From: Microbacterium hatanonis
Lineage (GTDB): Bacteria; Actinomycetota; Actinomycetes; Actinomycetales; Microbacteriaceae
Length of the DNA: 64,000 nucleotides
Assembly (NCBI RefSeq): GCF_008017415.1
Contig: NZ_VRSV01000001.1
Location: 558,001 to 622,000 of the forward strand
Reading direction: 5' to 3'
The notes below the pieces were generated by a model. The model worked only from the letters and a program-made list of their open reading frames with translations, was not told where the DNA came from and did not search any database. Within the stretch, counting starts at the first letter, position 1; each line of letters starts with the position of its first letter. Positions 29,118-38,153 of the stretch are shown here, one piece after another. Both the position numbers and the translations under genes were made by a program.

Positions 29118-30101
29118 TCAGCCCTCGTCGGGGTACCGCAGTCCGATCTGCGCGCGCACGGCGTCGAGCGTGCCCATGATCGCGACCGTCTCGTCGATCG
29201 GCAGCACGTCGCCGACGACATTCCCCTCGGCGACGAGCTTCTCGGCGTGCAGCGCTTGGTACTGCATCCCGCGACCCTCGATCTCGGCGCGGAACTCCTC
29301 GATGACCTCACCGTCGGGGCGGGTCACACGGAACGAGGTCGGGGTGTACCAGACCCGGTCGATGTCGATGCGTGCCTCGGTGCCGACGATGTGCGCGGTG
29401 TTCGGGCCGGCGCCCCGCGACGACGACACCGTCGTGGAGAGCGCGCCGTCCTGATGCCGGAAGATCGTGGCGATCTCCGCGTCGGTGCCGGCGTCCGAGA
29501 TCCGCGCCTGCGCCGTGATCTCGGACGGTTCGCCCAGGACGTCCCAGGCGAACGACACCGGATAGATCCCGAGGTCGAGCAGGGCGCCCCCTCCGAGGTC
29601 GATCGCGTTCAGCCGGTGCGTCGGGTCGTCGCTGATCTTCTGCGTGTGGTCGGCGAAGAGCGTCCGCACCTCGCCGAGAACCCCGGATGCGACGAGCTCG
29701 CGGATCCGGATCATGTGCGGCAGGTAGCGGGTCCACATCGCCTCCATGGCGAGGAGCCCGCGCTCCGCCGCGCGATCGCGCACCGCGGCCGCCTCCGTCG
29801 CGTTGAGGGTGAAGGGCTTCTCGACCAGCACGTGCTTGCCGTGGTCGAGGGCGAGGAGGGCGTTCTCGGCGTGGAACGGATGCGGCGTCGCGACGTACAC
29901 GATGTCGACCTCGGGGTCGGCGACCAGGTCCTCGTACGAGCCGTATGCGCGGGGTATGCCGAACTCGGCGGCGAACTGCTCGGCCGCCTCGATCCGGCGT
30001 GAGCCGACGGCCGAGACCGTGCGCCCCGCCGTCTTCAGGTCGCTCGTGAATGCGTGGGCGATCCCGCCCGTGGCGAGGATGCCCCATCGAAGTCCGTCCA
30101 T
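29118..30101 (-). CDS. Gfo/Idh/MocA-family NAD(P)-dependent oxidoreductase
   Basis: 327 residues: Rossmann domain (LRWGILATGGIAHAFTSDLKTAG), the conserved catalytic region HVLVEKPFTLNATEA (Glu-Lys-Pro motif), and the C-terminal substrate domain with GGGALLDLGIYPVSFAWDVLGEP. Members oxidise sugars, polyols or dihydrodiols; the closest look is the trans-1,2-dihydrobenzene-1,2-diol/glucose-6-phosphate type, but the substrate is open. It starts at ATG 30101, 7 nt after TAGTCT. Its start lies 33 bp from the divergent peptidase start. Confidence 0.86.
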   Translation of the reverse strand: MDGLRWGILATGGIAHAFTSDLKTAGRTVSAVGSRRIEAAEQFAAEFGIPRAYGSYEDLVADPEVDIVYVATPHPFHAENALLALDHGKHVLVEKPFTLNATEAAAVRDRAAERGLLAMEAMWTRYLPHMIRIRELVASGVLGEVRTLFADHTQKISDDPTHRLNAIDLGGGALLDLGIYPVSFAWDVLGEPSEITAQARISDAGTDAEIATIFRHQDGALSTTVSSSRGAGPNTAHIVGTEARIDIDRVWYTPTSFRVTRPDGEVIEEFRAEIEGRGMQYQALHAEKLVAEGNVVGDVLPIDETVAIMGTLDAVRAQIGLRYPDEG

Positions 30102-30134
30102 GGCTCCGAGACTATCCGGGCGTAGTCTCGACGG
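30102..30134. promoter_or_regulatory. 33-bp divergent pair of leaderless promoters
   Basis: Two start codons face away from each other across 33 bp. On the minus strand TAGTCT (plus 30109-30114) is 7 nt from ATG 30101. On the plus strand TAGTCT (30123-30128) is 6 nt from GTG 30135. The -35 region of each gene lies inside or beyond the other gene's start, so the two promoters must compete for polymerase. Confidence 0.6.
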
Positions 30135-31457
30135 GTGTCGTCCCCGGTCGAGAGATTCCGCGAATTGCTGCGCATCCCCACGGTCTCGCACGTCGATCCG
30201 GGCCGTGTCGACCTGGCCGCCTTCGACGCATTCCACGACGCTCTCGAACGCCTCTATCCCCGAATCCACGCGGCACTCGAGCGCGAGGTCGTGAGCGATC
30301 ACGCGCTCCTCTACCGGTGGCGCGGGGCGAGCGATGCCGACCCTCTCGTGCTCATGGCGCACATGGACGTGGTCCCCGTCGTCGCGGAGGAGTGGCAGCA
30401 TCCGCCCTTCGCGGCCGACCTCACCGGAACCGGCGCCACGATCCACGCCCGGGGCGCCATCGACGACAAAGGCGCACTGGTGGCGATCATGGAGGCCGTG
30501 GAGGCCCTGCTCGCCGACGGCACGACGCCGTCGCACGACGTCTACCTCGCGTTCGGTCACGACGAGGAGATCGGCGGTACCGGTGCGCAGGCGATCGTCG
30601 ACGTGCTGCACGCGCGAGGTGTGCGCCCGGCACTCGTGATCGACGAAGGGGGCGCGGTCGTCCGCGGGGCCGTGCCGGGCGTCTCGGCGCCGACGGCCAT
30701 GATCGGCGTGGCCGAGCGCGGCATCCTCTCGCTCGGGCTCACGGTTCCCGAACGCGGAGGGCACGCCTCGACCCCGCCGGCGATGCCCGCGACGGCGAGG
30801 CTCGCCCGCGCGATCGACCGCCTGCGCCGTCGTCCGTTCCCCCGTCGCCTCGCCCCGCCGGTGCGCGCCATGCTCGCGACCGCCGCACCGCACGCCTCGC
30901 GGTCGCTGCGCCCCGTCCTGCGCCGACTCGACAGGTTCGGTCCGCTGCTGGCCCGCGTGCTGTCGCGCCTCGGCCCCGAGCTCAACGCGATCGTGCGCAC
31001 CACCGCGGTCGTCACCGAGCTGTCGGGCTCCGACGGGCAGAACGTGCTCGCGACACGCGCTCGGGCCACCGTCGACATCCGCCTCCTGACCGGAGACACG
31101 GTCGACTCGGCGGTCGCGCACGTCCGACGCGCCGTCGCCGACCCCCTCGTCGAGATCGACGTGCTGCGGGGGAGCGACCCCTCAGCCGTGTCGCCGTGGC
31201 GCGGCGACTCCTGGCAGCGGATCGCCCGCGCGGTGCGCGTGTCGCTCGGCGACGACGTCGTGCCGCTTCCCTACCTGCAGCTCGGTGCGAGCGACAGCAG
31301 GTGGTTCACCCGCATCAGCGACGCCGTCTACCGGTTCGCGCCGTTCACCCTGAGCGCCGACGAGCGCGCGGCGCTCCACTCGCACGATGAGCGGATCGGG
31401 GTCGACACGTGGCTGCGCGGGATCGAGTTCTACCGGGCGGTCATCCTCGACCGGTGA
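30135..31457 (+). CDS. M20-family zinc peptidase
   Basis: 440 residues with the M20 metal sites: LVLMAHMDVVPV (first His and Asp), GRGAIDDKGAL-like RGAIDDKGALVAIM, FGHDEEIGGTG (catalytic Glu pair) and a C-terminal HSHDERIGVDTW. Residues about 190-345 form the lid/dimerisation domain. It is the dipeptidase/ArgE/DapE-like carboxypeptidase type; the substrate is not determined. GTG 30135 follows TAGTCT by 6 nt. Its 3' end overlaps the convergent neighbour by 17 bp. Confidence 0.9.
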   Translation: MSSPVERFRELLRIPTVSHVDPGRVDLAAFDAFHDALERLYPRIHAALEREVVSDHALLYRWRGASDADPLVLMAHMDVVPVVAEEWQHPPFAADLTGTGATIHARGAIDDKGALVAIMEAVEALLADGTTPSHDVYLAFGHDEEIGGTGAQAIVDVLHARGVRPALVIDEGGAVVRGAVPGVSAPTAMIGVAERGILSLGLTVPERGGHASTPPAMPATARLARAIDRLRRRPFPRRLAPPVRAMLATAAPHASRSLRPVLRRLDRFGPLLARVLSRLGPELNAIVRTTAVVTELSGSDGQNVLATRARATVDIRLLTGDTVDSAVAHVRRAVADPLVEIDVLRGSDPSAVSPWRGDSWQRIARAVRVSLGDDVVPLPYLQLGASDSRWFTRISDAVYRFAPFTLSADERAALHSHDERIGVDTWLRGIEFYRAVILDR

Positions 31458-31995
31458 GCGGTCGCGGGGGGTCGTCCGACACCCCCAGGAGGAACGCGGC
31501 GATGCCGGTGGCGGTGCCCTCGAGCACCGGGCCGCGACCGAACGACCAGTCGGCGTCGGTCGCCCTCACGGTGCGGCCCTTCACCACCGCGCGGCGGTCG
31601 AACGGGGCGGATCCGGCGAGCCGCAGCGCCACGACGCCGGCCGTGGTCGCGTCGAGGCCGGGGTCGGTGTCGGCGGAGCGGGCGAGGAGCAGCAGCGCTC
31701 GCGCACCGGAGGCCAGGGCGCGCGCGCGACGGCGTCGACCGGTGCGAATGGCCTCGCCCAGGCGCGTGAGGCCCGCGGGCGTCGACGCGACCGCGAGGGC
31801 GGCGAACTCGTCTCGCAGGTCGGCATGGTCCAGGAAGGCCGGGAGCAACGGCCCACGGCCGGCCGCGTCGGCCGCGATGATCGCGGATGCGCGATCGACG
31901 ATGTCGGCGAGGGCGCCTCGTCGGTCGTTCGACACACCGGTCTCGGCACCTCTCGGTCCACCGCTCAGCGGCAGGAAACGCGCGAAGTCCGACAT
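31441..31995 (-). CDS. conserved hypothetical protein
   Basis: 184 residues. The C-terminal segment GRTVRATDADWSFGRGPVLEGTATGIAAFLLG resembles the C-terminal domain of mycothiol-dependent maleylpyruvate isomerase-like proteins. The N-terminal helices (SDFARFLPLSGGPRGAETGVSNDRRGALADIVDRASAII) do not show the metal-ligand histidines of that family. Function is therefore unassigned. ATG 31995 is 6 nt after TACACT (plus 32002-32007). It is divergent from the lacI-type gene. Confidence 0.6.
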   Translation of the reverse strand: MSDFARFLPLSGGPRGAETGVSNDRRGALADIVDRASAIIAADAAGRGPLLPAFLDHADLRDEFAALAVASTPAGLTRLGEAIRTGRRRRARALASGARALLLLARSADTDPGLDATTAGVVALRLAGSAPFDRRAVVKGRTVRATDADWSFGRGPVLEGTATGIAAFLLGVSDDPPRPLTGRG

Positions 31996-32050
31996 CGCGC
32001 CAGTGTATTGGCGCGGTGGGAATGTGACAGAATCCGTTGCGAGTCGAGCG

Positions 32051-32065
32051 ATGTGACTGTCACAT
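32051..32065. promoter_or_regulatory. Putative LacI operator O1
   Basis: ATGTGACTGTCACAT is a perfect 15-bp palindrome between the hypothetical gene at 31995 and the LacI-family gene. Its half site ATGTGA-C recurs in O2 and O3. Confidence 0.6.
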
Positions 32066-32105
32066 GCTCGCAGCCGGCCCGAAACGCCTCCGACGAGGAT
32101 GTCGC

Positions 32106-32121
32106 GTGTGACCGTGCACAT
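32106..32121. promoter_or_regulatory. Putative LacI operator O2 at its own gene
   Basis: GTGTGACCGTGCACAT is an imperfect palindrome with a central CG, typical for LacI-family sites. It ends 14 bp before the regulator's ATG, so it fits autoregulation. Confidence 0.5.
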
Positions 32122-32135
32122 GCAGGAGGCGGTAG

Positions 32136-33143
32136 ATGAGCGACGACGCGGGAGGGCGACGGCCCAGCATCCGTGATGTCGCGCGCCTCGCCGAGGTGTC
32201 GCATCAGACCGTCTCGCGCGTGCTCAACGATCATCCGAGCATCCGCCCGGAGACGCGTGCGCGGGTGGTCGAGGTCATGGCTCAGCTGCAGTACCGGCCG
32301 AATCGCGCCGCGCGAGCACTGGTGACGTCGCGGTCGCAGACGATCGGGATCCTCGCCGCCGGCTCGACGAACTACGGCGCCGCCTCGAGCATCGCCGCGA
32401 TCGAGACGGCGGCCCGCACGCGCGGCTACTGGGTGAGCACCGCGAACATCGACGTCAAGGATCCCGAGTCGATACCCGCCGGCATCGCCCATCTGATGGC
32501 GCAGTCCGTCGACGGGCTCGTCGTCATCGCGCCCCAGGTGCGGGTGCTCCGGGCGCTGGCGGCCGAGCAGCTCGACGTGCCGTACGTGACCCTCCAGTCG
32601 ACCGAACTGGACGCCGACCACACCCTCTCGGTCGACCAGGTCGCCGGTGCACGACTGGCGACACGGCACCTGATCGAGCTCGGACACCGCAGCATCTACC
32701 ACCTGGCCGGACCTCAGGACTGGATCGAGGCGGAGGCGCGGATGCGGGGGTTCCTCGCCGAGATGTCGGCGAGCGACATCCCGACGACGGCGCCGATCCT
32801 CGGCGACTGGACGGCGGAGTTCGGATACTACGCGGGGCGCGAGATGCTCGGGGTCCGCGATTTCACGGCGATCTTCTCCTCGAACGACCAGATGGCGCTC
32901 GGTCTGCTGCACGCCATCCGCGACGAGGGTCTCGAGGTGCCGAGGGACGTGAGCATCGTGGGATTCGACGACATCCCCGAGGCCGCCCACTTCTGGCCGC
33001 CGCTCACCACCGTGCGCCAGGACTTCGCCGAACTCGGTCGACGCTGCGTCGATGTGCTGCTCGGTTCCACCGACGCGGAGGCGACGTCGCTCGTGCCCGA
33101 GCTGGTCGTCCGCCGCTCCAGCGGGCCGGTTTCGCGCCTCTGA
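32136..33143 (+). CDS. LacI-family transcriptional regulator
   Basis: 335 residues. The N-terminal helix-turn-helix (IRDVARLAEVSHQTVSRVLN) and hinge helix (NRAARALVTSRSQTIGILA) are followed by a sugar-binding domain (IFSSNDQMALGLLHAIRDEG, SIVGFDDIPEAAHFWPPLTTVRQDF). It lies directly upstream of the epimerase/sugar ABC operon and its own promoter region. Matching palindromes occur before both, so it is the likely repressor of sugar uptake, released by a sugar or sugar phosphate. ATG 32136 has GCAGGAGG about ten bases upstream. Confidence 0.92.
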   Translation: MSDDAGGRRPSIRDVARLAEVSHQTVSRVLNDHPSIRPETRARVVEVMAQLQYRPNRAARALVTSRSQTIGILAAGSTNYGAASSIAAIETAARTRGYWVSTANIDVKDPESIPAGIAHLMAQSVDGLVVIAPQVRVLRALAAEQLDVPYVTLQSTELDADHTLSVDQVAGARLATRHLIELGHRSIYHLAGPQDWIEAEARMRGFLAEMSASDIPTTAPILGDWTAEFGYYAGREMLGVRDFTAIFSSNDQMALGLLHAIRDEGLEVPRDVSIVGFDDIPEAAHFWPPLTTVRQDFAELGRRCVDVLLGSTDAEATSLVPELVVRRSSGPVSRL

Positions 33144-33175
33144 ACCCGGCGTTACCAAGCTGAGACGTGCCGCGC

Positions 33176-33228
33176 TTGACAGTGGCGCCGCGGACCTGGC
33201 TATAGTTGCGCAATGTGAACGGTCACAT
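33176..33228 (+). promoter_or_regulatory. Promoter and operator O3 of the sugar operon
   Basis: TTGACA at 33176-33181 and TATAGT at 33201-33206, 19 bp apart, form the most consensus-like promoter in the window. ATGTGAACGGTCACAT (33213-33228) is a 16-bp near-palindrome with a central CG directly on the expected transcription start. A LacI-type repressor bound there would block initiation. Confidence 0.7.
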
Positions 33229-33262
33229 GACCGGATCACGAGGGTGTGACGAAGGAGTCGTG

Positions 33263-34063
33263 ATGGGCGCTGGCGATGCCGCCGAGCTGCACGACCCGTA
33301 CGTGGCAGGCGTGAAGACCGAGGTCGCCGTCGCGCGTGTGCGGGCCGATGTGGCGGCTCTCCACGGCGAGCTGGTCCGTTACGGACTCGTCGTCTGGACG
33401 GGCGGCAACGTGTCGGGCCGCGTGCCCGGGGCCGACCTGTTCGTCATCAAGCCGTCGGGCGTGTCGTACGACGACCTCGCCCCCGAGAACATGATCGTCT
33501 GCGACCTCGACGGCCAGGTCGTCGAGGGGACGCCGGGGAGCAGCCGGGCGCCCTCAAGCGACACGGCGGCGCACGCGTTCGTGTACCGGAACCTTCCCGA
33601 GGTCGGCGGCATCGTCCACACGCACTCGACCTATGCCGTGGCGTGGGCGGCGCGCGGTGAAGAGATCCCGTGCACGATCGTGGCCGCGGCCGAGGAGTTC
33701 GGCGGACCGGTGCCGGTGGGTCCCTTCGCCATCGTCGGCGACGACTCGATCGGGCGCGGCATCGTCGAAACCCTTCGTGATTCGCGCTCCCGCGCCGTGC
33801 TGATGCGCAGCCACGGTCCGTTCACGATCGGCCAGACGCCCCGCGACGCCGTGCGGGCCGCCGTGGTGCTCGAGGACGTCGCACGCACGGTGCACATCGC
33901 CCGCGAGGGCGGCGCGGTGGAGCCCCTCCCCGCCGAGGCGATCGACCGCCTCCACGAGCGCACCCGGTCGCTCGACCACCAGACCACCGTCGAGCGCCGG
34001 GTCACCCCGCCGCGTCGCGGTCGCCGTTCGGAGAAGACCTCCGGTCGGACAGCAGATAAATGA
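33263..34063 (+). CDS. araD: class II aldolase/L-ribulose-5-phosphate 4-epimerase-like (AraD family)
   Basis: 266 residues, longer at the C-terminus than AraD (about 230) by a basic tail. Family landmarks are [32 protein letters not shown] (substrate phosphate site), the zinc pair [16 protein letters not shown], and [12 protein letters not shown]. It either epimerises L-ribulose 5-phosphate to D-xylulose 5-phosphate or acts as a related aldolase. Together with the sugar ABC genes, pentose (arabinose-type) use is the simplest reading. No kinase or isomerase is adjacent, so this is not certain. ATG 33263 has GAAGGAG upstream. Confidence 0.82.
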   Translation: MGAGDAAELHDPYVAGVKTEVAVARVRADVAALHGELVRYGLVVWTGGNVSGRVPGADLFVIKPSGVSYDDLAPENMIVCDLDGQVVEGTPGSSRAPSSDTAAHAFVYRNLPEVGGIVHTHSTYAVAWAARGEEIPCTIVAAAEEFGGPVPVGPFAIVGDDSIGRGIVETLRDSRSRAVLMRSHGPFTIGQTPRDAVRAAVVLEDVARTVHIAREGGAVEPLPAEAIDRLHERTRSLDHQTTVERRVTPPRRGRRSEKTSGRTADK

Positions 34064-34107
34064 ACACCGAAACACCAAGACGAAGAAGTCCTATGAAAGG
34101 AATCACT

Positions 34108-35229
34108 GTGAAAGGCAAGAAGATTCTCGTCGCGGCGGTCGCCGCGGGAGCACTCCTGCTTTCGGCCTGCTCCGGCGGCTCGACCGGCGGCACCGGCGAC
34201 GGCGGCGGAGACGGCGGCCTCATCGGCGTCGCGATGCCCACCAAGAGCTCCGAGCGCTGGATCCAGGACGGCAACGCCGTCAAGGCAGCCCTCGAGGAGC
34301 AGGGCTACACCGTCGACCTCCAGTACGCAGAGGACGACATCCCCACGCAGGTCTCGCAGATCGAGAACATGATCACCAAGGGCGCGGAAGCGCTCATCGT
34401 GGCCTCGATCGACGGCACGACGCTGACCGAGGTGCTGCAGAACGCCGCGGACTCCGACATCCCCGTCATCGCCTACGACCGCCTCATCCGCGACTCGGAG
34501 AACGTCAACTACTACGCGTCGTTCGACAACTTCCTCGTCGGTCAGCAGCAGGCGTGGTCGGTTCTCAACGGACTCGGTCTGACCGAGCTCGACGGCACCG
34601 CGATCGCGGGCGCGCCGGCAGGCCCGTTCAACATCGAGCTGTTCGCCGGTTCGCCCGACGACAACAACGCGACCTTCTTCTTCAACGGCGCCATGGACGT
34701 GCTCCAGCCGCTGATCGACGACGGAACGCTCGTGGTCAAGTCGGGTCAGACCGACTTCCAGCAGGTCGCCACGCTCCGCTGGGACGGCGAGACCGCCCAG
34801 AGCCGCATGGAGGACATCCTCACGGCGACCTACTCCGACGGCACGCAGGTCGACGCGATCCTGTCGCCCTACGACGGCATCTCGCGCGGCATCATCTCGG
34901 CACTCACCGACGCCGGCTACGCCGTCGGCGCCGAATGGCCGATCATCTCCGGCCAGGACGCCGAGCTCGACTCGGTCAAGGCCATCAACCGCGGTGAGCA
35001 GTACGCGACCATCTTCAAGGACACGCGTCAGCTCGCTCAGGTCTCCGTCGACATGGCGGTCGCCCTGCTCAACGACGAGGAGCCCGAGGTCAACAACACC
35101 ACGGACTACGACAACGGCGTGAAGGTCGTGCCGTCGTACCTCCTCGACCCGGTGATCGTGGTCAAGGACAACATCACCGAGGTTCTCGTCGACAGCGATT
35201 ACTGGACCGCGGACGAGGTCGCCGGCTAA
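34108..35229 (+). CDS. chvE: sugar ABC transporter substrate-binding lipoprotein (ChvE-like)
   Basis: 373 residues. Signal peptide and lipobox ([21 protein letters not shown]) anchor it to the membrane. The mature part has the Peripla_BP_4 fold with [40 protein letters not shown] and the conserved [24 protein letters not shown] segment ([15 protein letters not shown]). It belongs to the multiple-monosaccharide (ChvE) group, which binds arabinose, glucose, galactose or xylose. I chose GTG 34108 because AAAGGA lies 6 nt before it; an in-frame ATG at 34093 (GAAGAAG upstream) is nearly as good. Confidence 0.88.
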   Translation: MKGKKILVAAVAAGALLLSACSGGSTGGTGDGGGDGGLIGVAMPTKSSERWIQDGNAVKAALEEQGYTVDLQYAEDDIPTQVSQIENMITKGAEALIVASIDGTTLTEVLQNAADSDIPVIAYDRLIRDSENVNYYASFDNFLVGQQQAWSVLNGLGLTELDGTAIAGAPAGPFNIELFAGSPDDNNATFFFNGAMDVLQPLIDDGTLVVKSGQTDFQQVATLRWDGETAQSRMEDILTATYSDGTQVDAILSPYDGISRGIISALTDAGYAVGAEWPIISGQDAELDSVKAINRGEQYATIFKDTRQLAQVSVDMAVALLNDEEPEVNNTTDYDNGVKVVPSYLLDPVIVVKDNITEVLVDSDYWTADEVAG

Positions 35230-35245
35230 CACCCGAAGAAACGAC

Positions 35246-35273
35246 GGGCCGGGCGGCGGGAGCCGCCCGGCCC
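35246..35273 (+). terminator. Strong intergenic hairpin between binding protein and ATPase
   Basis: GGGCCGGGCGGC at 35246-35257 pairs perfectly with GCCGCCCGGCCC at 35262-35273 around a 4-base loop. No T tract follows. It is best seen as an attenuator or RNA-stabilising stem that keeps the binding protein more abundant than the membrane components. Confidence 0.65.
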
Positions 35274-35296
35274 TGTCTGGGGAGAGGAGAGACGGC

Positions 35297-36823
35297 ATGG
35301 CCGACAACATTCTGGAGATGCGCGGGATCACCAAGACGTTCCCGGGGGTGAAGGCGCTGTCGAACGTGACGCTGAGCGTCGCCCGCGGCGAGGTCCACGC
35401 GATCTGCGGCGAGAACGGTGCGGGGAAGTCGACCCTGATGAAGGTGCTCTCGGGTGTCTACCCGCACGGCACCTACGAGGGCGCGATCGTGTTCGAGGGC
35501 GAGGAGGTGGCGTTCAAGAACCTCCGCGACAGCGAGGCGAAGGGCATCGTCATCATCCACCAGGAGCTGGCGCTGAGCCCGTACCTGTCGATCGCCGAGA
35601 ACATCTTCCTCAACAACGAGCGCGCCTCGGGCGGACTCATCGACTGGAACAAGACGAACTTCGAAGCCGCGGCGCTGCTCAAGCGCGTGGGGCTCCGCGA
35701 CAACCCGACGACGAAGATCAACCAGATCGGCGTCGGCAAGCAGCAGCTGGTCGAGATCGCGAAGGCGCTGTCGAAGGAGGTCAAGCTCCTCATCCTCGAC
35801 GAGCCGACGGCGGCGTTGAACGACGAGGACTCCGCCCACCTGCTCGATCTCATCCTCCAGCTCAAGGCGGAGGGCGTGACATCGATCATCATCAGCCACA
35901 AGCTGAACGAGATCAAGCGCGTCGCCGACTCCGTCACGGTCATCCGCGACGGTAAGACGATCGAGACGATCTCGCAGGGCGACGTCACCGAGGACCGCAT
36001 CATCAAGGACATGGTCGGTCGCGATCTCGAACACCGCTACCCCGACCACGAGCCCCAGATCGGCGAGGAGCTGCTCCGCGTCGAGGACTGGACGGCCCAC
36101 CACCCCCAGGACCCCACGCGCGTCATGGTCGACAACGTGTCGATCAACGTGCGCGCCGGTGAGATCGTCGGCATCGCCGGCCTCATGGGAGCCGGTCGCA
36201 CCGAGTTCGCGATGAGCCTGTTCGGCCGCAGCTACGGCACGCGGATCAGCGGCAAGGTGTTCATGCGCGGCAAGGAGATCAAGACCCGCACGGTCGCCGA
36301 GGCGATCGACAACGGCTTGGCCTACGCGACGGAGGACCGCAAGACGTTCGGGCTCAACCTGATCGAGGACATCAAGCGGAACGTCTCGATGGCTTCGCTC
36401 AAGAAGCTCGAGAAGGCCGGCCTCGTCAACGACAACGAGGAGTTCAAGGTCGCGAACGAGTACCGCCGCGACCTGAACATCAAGGCGCCCAACGTGCTGG
36501 TCAAGACCGGGAAGCTCTCCGGCGGCAACCAACAGAAGGTGGTGCTGTCGAAGTGGATCTACTCCGACCCCGAGGTGCTCATCCTGGATGAGCCCACCCG
36601 CGGCATCGACGTCGGTGCGAAGTACGAGATCTACACGATCATCAACAGGCTCGCAGCATCCGGCAAGGGGATCATCGTGATCTCCTCCGAGCTGCCGGAG
36701 CTGCTCGGCATCTCCGACCGCGTCTACGCGCTGTCGGAGGGGCGGATCACGGGCGAGCTGCCGATCGCCGAGGCGACACCCGAATCCGTCCTCAAGCTCA
36801 TGACCATCGAGAATCCGCGCTGA
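35297..36823 (+). CDS. mmsA: sugar ABC transporter, double ATP-binding subunit (MmsA-like)
   Basis: 508 residues with two ABC domains. Domain 1 has an intact Walker [10 protein letters not shown] (residues 38-46), a signature-like [16 protein letters not shown] and Walker [12 protein letters not shown]. Domain 2 has a degenerate Walker A (GLMGAGRTE), an intact signature [15 protein letters not shown] and Walker [12 protein letters not shown]. This asymmetry is normal for sugar importers of the Rbs/Xyl/Mgl class. It powers uptake with the adjacent permease. ATG 35297 follows GGAGAGGAGAGA. Confidence 0.94.
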   Translation: MADNILEMRGITKTFPGVKALSNVTLSVARGEVHAICGENGAGKSTLMKVLSGVYPHGTYEGAIVFEGEEVAFKNLRDSEAKGIVIIHQELALSPYLSIAENIFLNNERASGGLIDWNKTNFEAAALLKRVGLRDNPTTKINQIGVGKQQLVEIAKALSKEVKLLILDEPTAALNDEDSAHLLDLILQLKAEGVTSIIISHKLNEIKRVADSVTVIRDGKTIETISQGDVTEDRIIKDMVGRDLEHRYPDHEPQIGEELLRVEDWTAHHPQDPTRVMVDNVSINVRAGEIVGIAGLMGAGRTEFAMSLFGRSYGTRISGKVFMRGKEIKTRTVAEAIDNGLAYATEDRKTFGLNLIEDIKRNVSMASLKKLEKAGLVNDNEEFKVANEYRRDLNIKAPNVLVKTGKLSGGNQQKVVLSKWIYSDPEVLILDEPTRGIDVGAKYEIYTIINRLAASGKGIIVISSELPELLGISDRVYALSEGRITGELPIAEATPESVLKLMTIENPR

Positions 36824-36843
36824 CGCGGCCACAGGAGCACGAC

Positions 36844-38064
36844 ATGACCAACAACACCGAAGCCGTCGGGGCGCAGATCAATCCGCCGGACAACAAGTTC
36901 ACGCGCTGGTTCACGCACATCCTGACCGACCTCGGCCGCAACGGCATCTTCATCGCCCTCATCGCGGTCGTGGTGCTGTTCACGATCCTGACCAACGGCA
37001 TCCTCCTGCGTCCGCAGAACATCTCCAACCTGGTGGTGCAGAACGGGTACATCCTGGTGCTGGCCATCGGCATGGTGATGGTCATCATCGCCGGCCACAT
37101 CGACCTCTCGGTCGGTTCGGTCGCCGCCTTCGTCGGAGCGATCTCGGGCGTCTTCGCGGTGAAGATGGGGATGCCCTGGTGGCTGGCCGTCATCCTCTCC
37201 CTCGCGATCGGCGCCCTGGTGGGCGCGTGGCAGGGGTTCTGGATCGCCTTCGTCGGCATCCCCGCCTTCATCGTGACCCTCGCGGGCATGCTCATCTTCC
37301 GAGGCCTCGCCCTCGTCGTGCTCGGCAACGCGAACATCGGCTCGTTCCCCGACGAGTACCGGGCGCTCGGCAACGGGTTCCTCTCGGGCATCTTCGGTGA
37401 GAGCGAACCAGACATCTTCACCCTCGCAGTCGGCGCGGTCGTCGTGATCGCCCTCGTCGTGCAGCAGGTGCGCACCCGCGCCGGGCGTCGCAAATACGGT
37501 CAGGACGTCGAGCCCATCGTGTGGTTCATCGTCAAGCTCGTGCTGATCTCGGCGGCGATCGGGTTCTTCGTCTACTCGCTCGCCGGCTACAAGGGCGTGC
37601 CCGTCACGCTGATCATCCTGGCGGTGCTCGTGATGGTCTACGGCATCGTCATGAACCGCACGGTGTTCGGTCGCCACATCTACGCGATCGGCGGCAACCG
37701 TCACGCGGCCGAGCTGTCGGGCATCAAGACCCGCCGGGTCGACTTCTGGCTGTTCGTGAACATGGGCTTCCTCGCCGCCCTGGCCGGACTCATCTTCACC
37801 GCGCGTCTGAACCTCGCCGGCCCCAAGGCGGGCGACGGCTTCGAGCTCGAGGCGATCTCGGCGGCCTTCATCGGTGGAGCGGCGGTGCAGGGCGGCGTCG
37901 GAACCATCGGCGGCGCCATCATCGGTGGTCTCATCATCGGTGTGCTGAACAACGGTATGTCGATCATGGGTATCGGCATCGAGTGGCAGCAGGCCGTGAA
38001 GGGCCTGGTGCTCCTCCTCGCCGTCGCGTTCGACGTCTACAACAAGCGCCGCTCGGGCAACTGA
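36844..38064 (+). CDS. mmsB: sugar ABC transporter permease (MmsB-like)
   Basis: 406 residues, at least ten membrane helices, with the branched-chain/sugar permease signature VMVIIAGHIDLSVGSVAAFVGA and IYAIGGNRHAAELSGIKTRRV. The length and the additional central helices are typical of the XylH/MmsB type (about 400 residues) rather than RbsC (320). It forms the membrane channel used with MmsA and the lipoprotein. Spacing to mmsA is 20 bp, so it is in the same operon; a hairpin ends the operon downstream. Confidence 0.93.
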   Translation: MTNNTEAVGAQINPPDNKFTRWFTHILTDLGRNGIFIALIAVVVLFTILTNGILLRPQNISNLVVQNGYILVLAIGMVMVIIAGHIDLSVGSVAAFVGAISGVFAVKMGMPWWLAVILSLAIGALVGAWQGFWIAFVGIPAFIVTLAGMLIFRGLALVVLGNANIGSFPDEYRALGNGFLSGIFGESEPDIFTLAVGAVVVIALVVQQVRTRAGRRKYGQDVEPIVWFIVKLVLISAAIGFFVYSLAGYKGVPVTLIILAVLVMVYGIVMNRTVFGRHIYAIGGNRHAAELSGIKTRRVDFWLFVNMGFLAALAGLIFTARLNLAGPKAGDGFELEAISAAFIGGAAVQGGVGTIGGAIIGGLIIGVLNNGMSIMGIGIEWQQAVKGLVLLLAVAFDVYNKRRSGN

Positions 38065-38078
38065 CGCCCGCGCGCACC

Positions 38079-38110
38079 GAACGCCCCGCCCCGCTCCGGG
38101 CGGGGCGTTC
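38079..38110 (+). terminator. Terminator of the sugar operon
   Basis: GAACGCCCCGCCC (38079-38091) pairs perfectly with GGGCGGGGCGTTC (38098-38110) around 6 bases, 14 bp after the permease stop. Confidence 0.75.
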
Positions 38111-38153
38111 GTGCGTGCGTGCACCGCAGCATCCCGACCGCCGGGGCTCGCGG

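Noticed and set aside
38079..38110. Member of the four-arm palindrome family
   Set aside because: It is a single perfect stem with a short loop directly after the operon, an ordinary terminator.
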